A stretch of 25,968 bases of DNA from an uncultured Faecalibacterium sp. (GCA_900540455.1 UQGD01000030.1:1-25968), one strand, 5' to 3'. Positions 7,855-16,501 are shown, counted from the stretch's first letter. Numbers and translations are program-made. Notes: a model not told the origin generated them from the sequence alone.

Positions 7855-9486
7855 TTAGTACATGCCGCCCATATCCGGAGCCGGAGCAGCGGGGGCCGGG
7901 GGTTCCGGCAGGTCAGCAACCAGGCTCTCGGTGGTCAGGACCATCTCAGCCACGGAAGCAGCGTTCTCCAGTGCAGAACGGGTGACCTTGGTGGGGTCAA
8001 CGATGCCAGAGGCGATCATATCCTCCACAAAGACCTCCTTCTGGGCATCAAAGCCGTAGTTGGGCTTGCCAGCAGAAATGATCTTGTCGATGATAACGCT
8101 GCCCTCCAGGCCGGCATTCTGAGCGATCTGGCGCAGAGGTGCCTCCAGAGCCTTCAGGACGATGCGGGCGCCGGTGCGCTCATCACCCTCCAGGGTGTCG
8201 CACAGAGCGCTGACTGCAGGAATTGCATTGATGGGTGCGGTGCCGCCACCAGCCACAACGCCCTCCTGCACAGCAGCCTTGGTGGCGTTCAGAGCGTCCT
8301 CGATGCGGAGCTTCTTATCCTTCATCTCCACTTCGGTAGCAGCGCCGACCTTGATAACAGCCACACCGCCGGCCAGCTTAGCCAGGCGCTCCTGCAGCTT
8401 CTCACGGTCGAAATCGCTGGTAGCAGCTTCGATCTGGTTGCGGATCTGTGCAACACGAGCACCGATGGCATCCTTATCGCCGTAGCCGCCCACGATGGTG
8501 GTGGTCTCCTTGGTGACCTTGACCTGACGGGCACGGCCCAGCATCTGCAGGGTAGCATCCTTCAGCTCATAGCCCAGATCAGAGGACACGACCTGACCGC
8601 CGGTCAGGGTAGCGATATCCTGCAGCATCTCCTTGCGGCGATCGCCGAAGCCGGGAGCCTTGACAGCCACCACGGTGAAGGTGCCGCGCAGACGGTTGAC
8701 GATCAGGGTGGACAGAGCCTCGCCCTCGATGTCCTCTGCCACGATCAGCAGCTTCATGCCGTTCTGGACCACCTGCTCCAGCAGGGGCAGCAGATCCTGA
8801 ATGACGCTGATCTTCTTATCGGTGATCAGCACCACAGCGTCGTCCAGCACAGCCTCCATCTTCTCGGTATCGGTGACCATATAGGGGGTCAGGTAGCCGC
8901 GGTCGAACTGCATACCTTCAACGATCTCGTTGTAGGTCTCAGCGGTGGTCTTGTTCTCCTCGATGGTGATGACGCCGTCAGAGGTGACCTTTTCCATAGC
9001 CTCTGCGATCAGACGGCCGATCTCGGGGTCGCCGGCAGAGATGGTGCCTACGCGGGCAATGTCGTTGGAGTCCTTGACCTTCTGGCTGTGCGCCTTGATC
9101 GCCTCAACAGCGGTATTGACGGCCTTGCTCATGCCGCGGCGGATGTCCATGGGGTTTGCACCAGCGGTGACATTCTTCATGCCCTCGTTGACCATGGCCT
9201 GTGCCAGGACGGTAGCCGTGGTGGTGCCGTCGCCTGCAGCGTCGTTGGTCTTGGTTGCGACCTCACGCACCAGCTGTGCGCCCATGTTCTCGAACTCGTC
9301 CTTCAGCTCGATCTCCTTAGCGATGGTGACACCATCGTTGGTGATGACCGGTGCGCCGAACTTCTTGCTCAGCACCACGTTGCGGCCCTTGGGGCCCAGG
9401 GTGATCTTAACGGTATCTGCCAGGGCATCAATACCGGCGCACAGCGCCTTACGGGCATCCTCGCCCTGCTTAATCTGCTTAGCCAT
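7855..9486 (-). CDS. groEL: Chaperonin GroEL (543 aa)
   Basis: Full-length Hsp60 that forms the double-ring folding chamber in the cytoplasm and folds proteins using ATP together with GroES. Landmarks include GPKGRNV (31-37), NDGVTIAKEI (50-59) and the ATP-site GDGTTT (85-90). The protein ends in GGMY, with only a trace of the usual GGM-repeat tail. The start ATG at 9486 follows AAAGGAGA. The gene lies 61 bp after groES and is presumably transcribed from the same CIRCE-controlled promoter. Length is normal and nothing looks damaged. Confidence 0.99.
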   Translation of the reverse strand: MAKQIKQGEDARKALCAGIDALADTVKITLGPKGRNVVLSKKFGAPVITNDGVTIAKEIELKDEFENMGAQLVREVATKTNDAAGDGTTTATVLAQAMVNEGMKNVTAGANPMDIRRGMSKAVNTAVEAIKAHSQKVKDSNDIARVGTISAGDPEIGRLIAEAMEKVTSDGVITIEENKTTAETYNEIVEGMQFDRGYLTPYMVTDTEKMEAVLDDAVVLITDKKISVIQDLLPLLEQVVQNGMKLLIVAEDIEGEALSTLIVNRLRGTFTVVAVKAPGFGDRRKEMLQDIATLTGGQVVSSDLGYELKDATLQMLGRARQVKVTKETTTIVGGYGDKDAIGARVAQIRNQIEAATSDFDREKLQERLAKLAGGVAVIKVGAATEVEMKDKKLRIEDALNATKAAVQEGVVAGGGTAPINAIPAVSALCDTLEGDERTGARIVLKALEAPLRQIAQNAGLEGSVIIDKIISAGKPNYGFDAQKEVFVEDMIASGIVDPTKVTRSALENAASVAEMVLTTESLVADLPEPPAPAAPAPDMGGMY

Positions 9487-9547
9487 ACTCTATCTCTCCT
9501 TTGATTTGGTTCCAATAAAGCTTAAACAAAGAACGAAAGGCAGCGGA

Positions 9548-9835
9548 TCAGTCCTCCACCACAGCCAGGATGTCGCTCTGGCGCACGATGGTGCATTCCT
9601 CACCGTCCACCTTGACCTCCGTGCCGGAGTACTTGCTGGTGAGGACCTTGTCGCCGACCTTGACAGTCATCTGGACTTCCTTGCCGTCCACTACGCCGCC
9701 GGGGCCAACTGCCAGCACCTGCGCCACCTGGGGCTTCTCCTTTGCGCTGCCGGTCAGGATGATGCCGCTCTTGGTGGTCTCCTCGGCTTCCACAGTCTTG
9801 ATCACAACACGGTCTGCAAGAGGAATGATCTTCAT
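9548..9835 (-). CDS. groES: Co-chaperonin GroES (95 aa)
   Basis: The heptameric lid of the GroEL chamber. The N-terminal PLADRVVIK is typical. The mobile loop carries SGIILTGSAKEKP, including the hydrophobic residues that dock onto GroEL. Length is that of the family. ATG at 9835 is preceded by AGGAGGG. It is the first gene of the groES-groEL pair, with its promoter and CIRCE element about 80-140 bp upstream. Confidence 0.99.
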   Translation of the reverse strand: MKIIPLADRVVIKTVEAEETTKSGIILTGSAKEKPQVAQVLAVGPGGVVDGKEVQMTVKVGDKVLTSKYSGTEVKVDGEECTIVRQSDILAVVED

Positions 9836-9913
9836 AATTCTTGCCCTCCTATAATAAATTGTAATGAAAACACTTTTGCAGCGGCGGGGCTGTACAGCAC
9901 CCGATCCCGCTTG

Positions 9914-9940
9914 TTAGCACTCCTTTTACTTGAGTGCTAA
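9914..9940. promoter_or_regulatory. CIRCE operator (HrcA binding site)
   Basis: A perfect TTAGCACTC-N9-GAGTGCTAA inverted repeat. In Firmicutes, HrcA binds this element and represses groESL until heat stress. Here it sits directly downstream of the -10 box, overlapping the expected transcription start. hrcA itself is not in the window. Confidence 0.98.
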
Positions 9941-9944
9941 GAAT

Positions 9945-9973
9945 ATTGTACTCATCTCCGAGTGAAAAATCAA
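9945..9973 (-). promoter_or_regulatory. Sigma-A-type promoter of groESL
   Basis: On the reverse strand TTGATT (9968-9973) and TACAAT (9945-9950) are 17 bases apart, immediately before the CIRCE element. The arrangement fits vegetative transcription repressed by HrcA. Confidence 0.88.
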
Positions 9974-10042
9974 GGGGTTCTGATAAATTTGTTTGTTAAT
10001 AATTTGTGACACCCCCAAAAAGCGCCTTTCTGCGTAAAAAGC

Positions 10043-10072
10043 ATTTGGCCCGCGTAAAAACGCAGGCCAAAT
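10043..10072 (-). terminator. Hairpin terminator after the lipid kinase gene
   Basis: Thirteen-base arms (10043-10055 and 10060-10072, one mismatch) close a four-A loop. Read on the reverse strand, the stem is followed shortly by five T. It lies 9 bp past the stop of the minus-strand kinase gene and protects the groESL promoter region. Confidence 0.75.
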
Positions 10073-10080
10073 AAAAGGCG

Positions 10081-11079
10081 TTATCTTTCTGCAGTCGATC
10101 CCACATCTGCCGGGCGCTCCATAAAGCGCTGATAGACCGGCAGCGGCAGCAGGATACGGCCTTCCAACGGGCAAAGCTGGACATCCACCTGGTCGATGGA
10201 GGCACATTCTCCATCCGCCGTAGCTACGATGGGGCCGCGGCCATCCACCGGGGTGAGTGAGACCTTTTTTGCCCGCCGATAAATAAAGTAAGGCCGGGCC
10301 TCCTCTGTCAGCTGACCATCCACAAAGTGACGGCCATTTTTGTACATTCCCAAAAGCTTTGCAATGGTCAGCCGGCCTGCGGTGCGCACGATATACACAT
10401 CCAGCCAGCCGTCATCCGGCTGTGCTTCCGGCGCAGCAAAAAAGCCGCCGCCGTATGCCCGGCCATTGCACACAGCACACATCATGCTGTCTGCCGTAAT
10501 GACCTCGTCATCCACCTGATAGCGGATCGTGCGGCCAATGTGCCCGCAGATCTGCTGCACGATGGAGAGGATATACGCCATCTCGCCCCCGCAAAAAGGG
10601 ATGCGCCGAAATTTGGGGATGCCGTAGGCCACCTGTGCATCCAGTCCGGCTGCGCAGATCGTGGCCGAAAGGCCCAGGTTGGTATGCATCAGATCAATGG
10701 GCACTGCCTGCCCTGCCAGCTGTGCATCCAGGTCCAGAAATTCTTCCCGGACACCATAGGTGCGCAGAAAATCATTGCCGCTGCCATACGGCAGGCAGCC
10801 CACGGCCGTGCCAGAAAAGCCCCGGGCACCGGTCATGGCCTCCATAAAGGTGCCATCTCCTCCGGCGGTAAAAATGCGCAGCTCCTGCCCGGCCTGGGCG
10901 GCTTGCTCGGCTGCCTTCTCGGCCACTGCCCGGGCATGGCCTGCATATTGTGTGCAAAGGATGGTAAGCTGAGACGGGTCCAGTCCGGCCCGGGCAGCTG
11001 CGGCCTCGATCTGGGGGCGCAAGGCGGCAGTGCAATCCTGCTTACCCGCAGTAGGGTTCAACAAAAAAAGGGTGGACAT
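10081..11079 (-). CDS. Diacylglycerol kinase / YegS-LCB5-family lipid kinase (332 aa)
   Basis: The catalytic domain is clear: NPTAGK at residues 8-13, the nucleotide-binding GGDGT (73-77) and GSGNDF (99-104). These enzymes phosphorylate diacylglycerol or related lipids with ATP at the inner membrane face; in Gram-positives DgkB recycles diacylglycerol released during lipoteichoic acid synthesis. The exact lipid cannot be read from the sequence. Start: ATG at 11079 has GGAGA five bases upstream and puts NPTAG at the expected position. An in-frame ATG 17 codons upstream also has a GGAGG-like site and would add a short hydrophobic stretch, but this is atypical for the family. The gene lies 135 bp after clpC with no convincing terminator between, so cotranscription is possible. 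Confidence 0.93.
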   Translation of the reverse strand: MSTLFLLNPTAGKQDCTAALRPQIEAAAARAGLDPSQLTILCTQYAGHARAVAEKAAEQAAQAGQELRIFTAGGDGTFMEAMTGARGFSGTAVGCLPYGSGNDFLRTYGVREEFLDLDAQLAGQAVPIDLMHTNLGLSATICAAGLDAQVAYGIPKFRRIPFCGGEMAYILSIVQQICGHIGRTIRYQVDDEVITADSMMCAVCNGRAYGGGFFAAPEAQPDDGWLDVYIVRTAGRLTIAKLLGMYKNGRHFVDGQLTEEARPYFIYRRAKKVSLTPVDGRGPIVATADGECASIDQVDVQLCPLEGRILLPLPVYQRFMERPADVGSTAER

Positions 11080-11214
11080 CCTGTTCTCCTTATTGATCCA
11101 AAATAAAAACAAAAAGCTACCCTTAATCATACCCAAAAGTTCCTCCGGATGCAAGAGGGAGACGGCTATTTTGCTGCGTCTCCTGCCCCCTTTTTGCCCC
11201 TCCGTCTGCTGTTT

Positions 11215-13518
11215 TTATCCAACCGGCGCAGGGGATTCCGCCTGCAAGGTGATCTCCCCGTTCTCGGTGCAGTCTGCCAGCCATCGTCCCCCGTCCGGGG
11301 CATCTCCGGCAGCGATCCGGTCCGCCAGGGCCTGCTCCACTGCCCTGTCCACCTGGCGGCGCAGTTCCCGTGCGCCGTAGGCCGAGCGCGCCCGTGCAGC
11401 CAGCGCCGGACCCACACGGTCGGTGTGATGCAGGGTCAGGCCGCTGTGCGCCGCCCGCTGCTCCAGCTGGTCCAACAGACGTTCCGCAATGGCACACAGG
11501 CTCTGCTCTCCAAGGGGCCGAAATACGATCATCTCGTCCAGGCGGCCCACCAGTTCCGGACGCAGCCAGCGTTTAGCCTCTTCCACCGCCTGCGCTGCCT
11601 GGCGGTCAAAGGCAGTCTCCTCACTTGCAGCAAAGCCCAGCGGAGCGGACTGCCCTGCCAGGAACCGTGCCCCCAGGTTTGCCGTCAACAGCACGATGGT
11701 ATTGCGGAAGTCCGCTTTGCGCCCCATGGCATCGGTCAGCTGGCCTTCTTCCAGCAGCTGCAGCAGCAGGGTCTGGATCTCCGGGTGCGCTTTTTCGATC
11801 TCATCAAACAGCACGACACTGTATGGACGGCGGCGCACCGCCTCGGTCAGCTGTCCCCCTTCGTCATGGCCCACATAACCCGGAGGCGCCCCCAGCAGAC
11901 GAGCCACCGTGTGCTGCTCCTGGTATTCCGACATATCGAACCGCAGCAGCGCCTTCTCACTGCCAAACCAGCTCACGGCCAGCGCTTTTGCCAGCGCCGT
12001 TTTCCCCACACCAGTCGGCCCCAGAAACAGCATTGCGCCCATGGGACGACCCGGCTCCCCCAGCCCGGTGCGGCTGCGGCGGATGGCTCCAGCCACCGCT
12101 GCTGTCGCCTGCGGCTGACCTACCACCTGGTCATTCAGACGCTGTTCAAGCCGGGCCAGACGTTCCCTCTCCTGTTCCCCTACCCGGCATGCGGGCACAC
12201 CGCTGGCCTGTGCTACGACCCGTGCGATCTGCTCCACCCCCAGCACCGGGGCAGCATCCCCCTCCTGTTCGGCCTGGATGCGGGCTGCTGCGCAGGCTTC
12301 GTCCACCAGGTCAATGGCCTTATCCGGCAGGCAGCGCCCCGGCAGATACCGCACCGACAGCTCTACCGCCGCATGAAGGGCATCTGGCGGCAGCTTTACC
12401 CCGTGATAGCGCTCATAGCGGGGGGCCAGCCCTTCCAAAATAGCCTCGGCGCTGTCGGGAGAAGGTTCTTCCAGCTGAACACGGCCAAATCTGCGTTCCA
12501 GCGCCGCATCCTTTTGGATATAGGCCCGAAACTCCTGGTTGGTGGTTGCACCGATAAACTGCAATTCTCCCCGGGCCAGCACCGGTTTGAGGATACTGGA
12601 TGCATCGATGGCACCCTCGGCTGCGCCCGCCCCCACTACCGTGTGCAGCTCATCCACGAACAGGATGGCCGTACCATCCCGCACCAGCTCCTCTAGTAAA
12701 TTTTTGAAGCGTTCCTCAAAGTCTCCGCGGTACTTCGTCCCTGCCACCAGACTGGCCAGGTCCAGCGCCAGCAAGCGGCGGCCCTGCAGCGCCCGGGGCA
12801 CCTGTCCCTGTGCAATGCGCTGCGCCAACCCCTCTGCCAGAGCGGTTTTGCCCACGCCCGGCTCCCCCACCAGGCAGGGGTTGTTTTTTTGGCGGCGGCA
12901 GAGGATCTCCACCATGCGATCCAATTCGCTTTCCCGGCAGAATACAGGGTCCAGCTGTCCCTCTGCTGCCCGGCGGGTCAGGTCCCGGCAGTATTTATCG
13001 CTGGCACGGCTGCCCCGCGGTGCGGACGTGGATGCCCGGGGCTGCAGCGGCAGGATCAGCTGCCCGGACATCTGTCGGCACTCCCGCACAGCCTCATTCA
13101 GCTGCATCCCCATAGCGCTCAGCATCAACCCTGCTGCACAGCCATCATCTTCCAGCATCGCACAGAGCAAATGCTCCGGCTCTGCCCGGGTAAGATGCGC
13201 ATTCTGCGCACCGATCAGCGCATAATCCATCGCCCGTTTCAGCTCCGGCGCCATCGCCGAACGGTCCAGCCGGTGGGAGGGGCCGCAGCGTTCCTGTGCG
13301 AGCTGACGGCGCACCGCTTGCTCAGAGATCTTTTTACCTGTCAAAAAGCGGGCCGCCGGGCCGCTGGACTGCTGCAGCATCGCCAGCAGAAGATGAGAGG
13401 TATCCGCCCGGTCACAGCCCAAGCCCCCTGCCAGCTGCACCGCTTCGTCCAAAAGGCGCCCCGCCTCCCGGGAAAAGCCCCGGTATCTGTTATTGCTGAA
13501 TCCATCAAATAAGCCCAT
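11215..13518 (-). CDS. clpC: ClpC-like AAA+ unfoldase lacking the middle domain (767 aa)
   Basis: Two Clp_N repeats (about 1-150) are followed by AAA-1 with Walker A GEPGVGKT (218-225) and Walker B ILFVDE (285-290), then AAA-2 with Walker A GPTGVGKT (500-507) and Walker B VVLFDE (568-573). The LGF tripeptide at 627-629 sits where ClpC/ClpA carry the loop that docks onto ClpP, so this is probably a proteolytic partner rather than a ClpB disaggregase. Between the AAA domains only about 10-15 residues stand where ClpC normally has its coiled-coil middle domain, explaining the short length (ClpC is usually about 810). ATG 13518 has AAGGAG eight bases upstream. Some ClpE/ClpA relatives also lack or alter this domain, so the symbol is a family-level call. 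Confidence 0.93.
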   Translation of the reverse strand: MGLFDGFSNNRYRGFSREAGRLLDEAVQLAGGLGCDRADTSHLLLAMLQQSSGPAARFLTGKKISEQAVRRQLAQERCGPSHRLDRSAMAPELKRAMDYALIGAQNAHLTRAEPEHLLCAMLEDDGCAAGLMLSAMGMQLNEAVRECRQMSGQLILPLQPRASTSAPRGSRASDKYCRDLTRRAAEGQLDPVFCRESELDRMVEILCRRQKNNPCLVGEPGVGKTALAEGLAQRIAQGQVPRALQGRRLLALDLASLVAGTKYRGDFEERFKNLLEELVRDGTAILFVDELHTVVGAGAAEGAIDASSILKPVLARGELQFIGATTNQEFRAYIQKDAALERRFGRVQLEEPSPDSAEAILEGLAPRYERYHGVKLPPDALHAAVELSVRYLPGRCLPDKAIDLVDEACAAARIQAEQEGDAAPVLGVEQIARVVAQASGVPACRVGEQERERLARLEQRLNDQVVGQPQATAAVAGAIRRSRTGLGEPGRPMGAMLFLGPTGVGKTALAKALAVSWFGSEKALLRFDMSEYQEQHTVARLLGAPPGYVGHDEGGQLTEAVRRRPYSVVLFDEIEKAHPEIQTLLLQLLEEGQLTDAMGRKADFRNTIVLLTANLGARFLAGQSAPLGFAASEETAFDRQAAQAVEEAKRWLRPELVGRLDEMIVFRPLGEQSLCAIAERLLDQLEQRAAHSGLTLHHTDRVGPALAARARSAYGARELRRQVDRAVEQALADRIAAGDAPDGGRWLADCTENGEITLQAESPAPVG

Positions 13519-13649
13519 CCTGTCCGCTCCTTGCTATGGTGATCTTAGTCGCAGTAAAAGTATAGCCCCACTTTGAAAGAAAAAAACAGCAGGTTGTGTC
13601 GGAGCCGCCCTGTGCTGCCGGACAGGGTGCAAAAAGCAGCACAAGTCCC

Positions 13650-13678
13650 TTTCTTTCCCGGTGCAAATGTGGTACAAT
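13650..13678 (+). promoter_or_regulatory. Likely extended -10 promoter for the DIP1984-like gene
   Basis: TACAAT at 13673-13678 is preceded by TG one base upstream (extended -10). A weak TTTCTT lies 17 bases further up. The ATG is 38 bp downstream. The clpC gene diverges on the other strand. Confidence 0.55.
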
Positions 13679-13715
13679 GGGCCCACAAATGCTATGTTAT
13701 AGGAGGGAACGAGCC

Positions 13716-14189
13716 ATGAAGCTTGCCGAAGCATTGCAGGAGCGCGCCGATCTGAACCGCTCCATTGCGCAGCTGAAAAGCCGCCTGGAAGCCAGCGCCT
13801 TGGTCCAGCAGGGGGAGCAGCCCTTGGAGGACCCCGCCCAGCTGAAACAGCTGCTGGATCAGGCGATCCGCCGGCTGGCCTGGCTGATGGAGCACATCAA
13901 CCTGACCAACTGCACCGCCGCCGTCAACGGCCGGACCCTGACTGCACTGATCGCCCAAAAGGATGCGCTGACCTTGCAGATCCAGCTTTACCGGGAGATC
14001 CTGCAGGAAGCCAGCCAGGCCAACTACCGTGCCCGGGGCACAGAGATCCGCATCCTGCCCACGATCCAGGTGGCAGATTGGCAGAGCCAGCTGGATGAGC
14101 TGTGCCGTCAGCTGCGGCTTTTGGACAATCTGCTGCAAAAAACCAACTGGGAGACCGACCTGCTGGAAGGCCCCCTGCAAAATCCCTGA
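13716..14189 (+). CDS. DIP1984 family protein (157 aa)
   Basis: The protein begins MKLAEALQERADLNRSI and is rich in alternating charged and leucine residues, giving a mostly helical, coiled-coil-like protein. This matches the DIP1984 family, some members of which are annotated septicolysin; I rely on recall of the N-terminal pattern. No enzymatic motif, signal peptide or membrane segment is visible and the function is unknown. AGGAGG precedes the ATG at 13716 by nine bases. Longer upstream in-frame starts lie before the predicted promoter and are rejected. It is a single-gene unit with its own promoter, diverging from clpC and converging on the HD gene. Confidence 0.85.
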   Translation: MKLAEALQERADLNRSIAQLKSRLEASALVQQGEQPLEDPAQLKQLLDQAIRRLAWLMEHINLTNCTAAVNGRTLTALIAQKDALTLQIQLYREILQEASQANYRARGTEIRILPTIQVADWQSQLDELCRQLRLLDNLLQKTNWETDLLEGPLQNP

Positions 14190-14408
14190 TCCTTTTGGCG
14201 GAGAAGGGGCTTTTGGTGTAGCGGCAGCAGGGCGAGTGTCCACGCGGCGACTGCGCAAGTCGCACATTAGCAGGTGCAGGAGCGCGCCTTTTTGCATTGT
14301 TATGCTCCAACGGCGTACAAACGCATCCTTTACTGCGCATTGTTACTACCAGGACATTGACTGCCGCCGTGAGGGCGGGCATGGGGCAACAGCCTTTCCG
14401 TAAAATGC
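14190..14408. other. GC-rich intergenic segment with hairpins, possible repeat or small RNA
   Basis: No credible gene was found between the DIP1984 stop and the shared terminator. The segment is GC-rich and contains a perfect hairpin (arms GCGACT 14247-14252 and AGTCGC 14258-14263), plus a GCGCGCC followed by five T near 14285-14297. Overlapping ORFs on both strands have arginine- and cysteine-rich, low-quality translations. It could be an intergenic repeat or an untranslated tail. Confidence 0.35.
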
Positions 14409-14442
14409 AAAAGGGCGTGACCGGTATGGTCACGCCCTTTTT
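14409..14442. terminator. Bidirectional terminator between convergent genes
   Basis: A 14-bp perfect stem (arms 14409-14422 and 14428-14441) with a 5-nt loop is flanked by A on one side and T on the other. It can end the DIP1984 transcript (plus) and the HD-domain transcript (minus), whose stop is 23 bp away. Confidence 0.92.
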
Positions 14443-14464
14443 GGTTTTAGCCGCTGTCCGATAT

Positions 14465-15037
14465 TCAAGTAGAATGCGTGCTGCTTTGGATCTTTTTTAC
14501 CGTATCCTGCCGAATCTCTTCCCGCAGCTGCGTCAGATACTTTGAAAAGGTGACCCTATCCTGTGCATAGGTCAGGTTCAGCGCAAATTCATTTTCAGAC
14601 CAGGTAGAAAGATCCGAAAAATTGTGCTGGATCAAGGCTTCCAGGCCGTCGATGGCTTTATAGATCTTTGCTTCCAGCGTTTGTCTTGCTTCCATTTCCC
14701 GATACAGGTCCTGCATCTCCGTCCGGGCGGTCTCCGGCAGAGCATCCACCCAATTTTCCAGCAGAACGGCCTCGGTCTTTTCCTGCTCATTCGTTTTCAG
14801 GAAGGTGGGGATATCTCCGGTAAAACACTCCCCCAGGTCATGGAGGACGCACATCCGCATCACTTTATCCATGTCTGCTTCCGGAAATTCATCCTGCATA
14901 AAAAACACCATCAGCGTCATCATCCAGCTGTGCTCTGCAACGCTCTCGTGCCGCCCCTGAGAGGTGTAACAGTGCCTTGTGGTATCTTTCAATCGTTCCG
15001 CCACGGTCAACGCATCTAGCAGCGCTCTTGGTTCCAT
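14465..15037 (-). CDS. HD-domain phosphohydrolase, YfbR/HDDC2-like 5'-nucleotidase (190 aa)
   Basis: The metal-binding HD signature is complete: H36 in AEHSW, H66-D67 in HDLGE and D130 in AIDGLEALIQH. The early RHxxxxxxRHESVAEHSW pattern and the GDIP after HDLGE are characteristic of the YfbR/HDDC2 group, which removes the 5' phosphate from deoxyribonucleoside monophosphates in the cytoplasm. Length is typical. ATG 15037 has AAAGGAAA upstream. The gene stands alone between two terminators, so it is probably a monocistronic unit; no strong promoter was recognised upstream. Substrate is inferred from the family. Confidence 0.88.
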   Translation of the reverse strand: MEPRALLDALTVAERLKDTTRHCYTSQGRHESVAEHSWMMTLMVFFMQDEFPEADMDKVMRMCVLHDLGECFTGDIPTFLKTNEQEKTEAVLLENWVDALPETARTEMQDLYREMEARQTLEAKIYKAIDGLEALIQHNFSDLSTWSENEFALNLTYAQDRVTFSKYLTQLREEIRQDTVKKIQSSTHST

Positions 15038-15104
15038 ACCGATTTCCTTTCTCTTCCCTGTTTTCAGGCTTTATTTTATCGTAGCATACCTCCACACAAA
15101 AAGC

Positions 15105-15141
15105 AATGACCGGCAGAGCAGCCTTCGCTGTGCCGGTCATT
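15105..15141 (-). terminator. Intrinsic terminator after the acyl-CoA dehydratase operon
   Basis: Outer arms AATGACCGGCA (15105-15115) and TGCCGGTCATT (15131-15141) pair perfectly, with an inner CAGC/GCTG stem and a short bulge. On the reverse strand the stem is followed by five T. It lies 35 bp past the stop at 15176. Confidence 0.87.
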
Positions 15142-15175
15142 GTATATCGTTTGATGCAGCGGGCCAAAGTCCCAC

Positions 15176-16501
15176 TCAGCGCACCGTATCCTGGTGATGC
15201 AGCTCCGGCGCACCGCCCGCCAGCTGCTCCGCCGTCAGGGGAGCTGCCTCGGCAGGCTCGTTCAGACGCTCCCGCGCCACAGCCAGCATCAGTTTGATGC
15301 GGTTTTCCTGGTTGACCCGGGTAGCGCTGGGGTCGTAGTCGATGGGGGTGATATTGGCACTGGGATACAGGGCACGGATCTTATTCACCATGCCTTTGCC
15401 CACGATATGATTGGGCAGGCAGCCAAATGGCTGGGCACAGACGATGTTGCTGTACCCGCCCTGCACCAGTTCGATCATTTCCGCAGTCAGCAGCCAGCCC
15501 TCGCCCATTTTAGCTCCCAGGGAGATGACCCCCTTGGGCTTTTCTACCAGCTCAGTAAAGGGACCGGGGGCATAGAATCCCACGTCCGTCTGCGCCTTGA
15601 GCATGGCACGCTCGATGCCGTCCAGCCAATGCAGCAGACGGTCCGAGCCCAGCTTCATCAGGTGCTTGCCGCCATACAGCACCCAGTCCTCGCCCTGGTT
15701 GAAGATGCAGTACTGCAAAAAGCCCAGCAGTCCCGGGAAGTTGACCTCGCAGCCCTGGCTTTCCAGGAAACGCTGGAGGTCGTTGTTCCCCAGGGGGCTG
15801 TATTTGACATAGATCTCGCCCACAACGCCTACCTTGACCTTGGGGACCCGTGTCACCGGCAGGGCGGCAAACTCTTTTGCCATGAGGGGGAATGTATGCT
15901 TCATCTCCCGGGCGGTAAAGCCCTTGCCTGCCAGCAGCACACGGCCCAGCCGCTCCACCCACAGGTCCACCAAGCGGTCGGCAGCGCCCGGCTCGTTCTC
16001 ATACGGGGCGGTCTGGTTGCGCAGGGCGCACAGCAGATCGCCATACAGTACGCAGGCCAGGGCACGGCGGATCAAGGGCAGCGTCATCTGGAAGCCGCTG
16101 TCCTTCTCCAGGCCGGAGAAGTTCAGGCTGGCCACCGGGATCTGCGGATATCCCGCCTTTACCAGTGCTTTGCGCAGCAGATGGATGTAGTTAGAGGCAC
16201 GGCAGCCGCCGCCGGTCTGGGTGATCAGCAGGGCGGTATGTTCCAGGTCATATTTGCCGCTGTTCAGCGCATCCAGAAACTGGCCAATGACCAGCAGCGC
16301 CGGGTAGCAGGTGTCGTTGTGGACATATTTCAGGCCCAGCTGCGCCACAGAACTGCCGCAGTTGCCCAGCACCTCACAGTTATACCCCTCGTATTGCAGT
16401 GCGTACTGCAAAAGACGGAACTGGGTCACCGCCATATTGGGGATAAGGATCTTGTGGGTCTTTTTCATCTCAGGGGTAAATTTAGGGTAATTATACTCCA
16501 T
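15176..16501 (-). CDS. 2-hydroxyacyl-CoA dehydratase (HgdB/HGD-D-like) subunit (441 aa)
   Basis: This matches the HGD-D-type component that in many Clostridia is fused to the C-terminus of a ~1400-residue dehydratase/activase protein. Three conserved-looking cysteines stand in NDTCYPALL (C65), GGGCRASNY (C100) and FGCLPNHIVGKG (C361), the type of positions that bind the iron-sulfur or double-cubane cluster in this superfamily. The reaction is unknown: relatives dehydrate 2-hydroxyacyl-CoAs by a ketyl radical or perform other ATP-driven two-electron reductions. Start: ATG 16501 has GGAGG eight bases upstream and overlaps the activase stop by 11 bp, indicating translational coupling. A longer in-frame start at 16552 lies within the activase and has no better site. 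A terminator follows. Confidence 0.87.
   Translation of the reverse strand: MEYNYPKFTPEMKKTHKILIPNMAVTQFRLLQYALQYEGYNCEVLGNCGSSVAQLGLKYVHNDTCYPALLVIGQFLDALNSGKYDLEHTALLITQTGGGCRASNYIHLLRKALVKAGYPQIPVASLNFSGLEKDSGFQMTLPLIRRALACVLYGDLLCALRNQTAPYENEPGAADRLVDLWVERLGRVLLAGKGFTAREMKHTFPLMAKEFAALPVTRVPKVKVGVVGEIYVKYSPLGNNDLQRFLESQGCEVNFPGLLGFLQYCIFNQGEDWVLYGGKHLMKLGSDRLLHWLDGIERAMLKAQTDVGFYAPGPFTELVEKPKGVISLGAKMGEGWLLTAEMIELVQGGYSNIVCAQPFGCLPNHIVGKGMVNKIRALYPSANITPIDYDPSATRVNQENRIKLMLAVARERLNEPAEAAPLTAEQLAGGAPELHHQDTVR

Noticed and set aside
11157..11184. Hairpin between clpC and the lipid kinase as a terminator
   Set aside because: The stem is only about eight pairs and no T run follows on the reverse strand, so termination there is doubtful.
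11149..12696. A 515-codon open frame on the plus strand
   Set aside because: Antisense to the ClpC-like gene; no ribosome site and no domain pattern.
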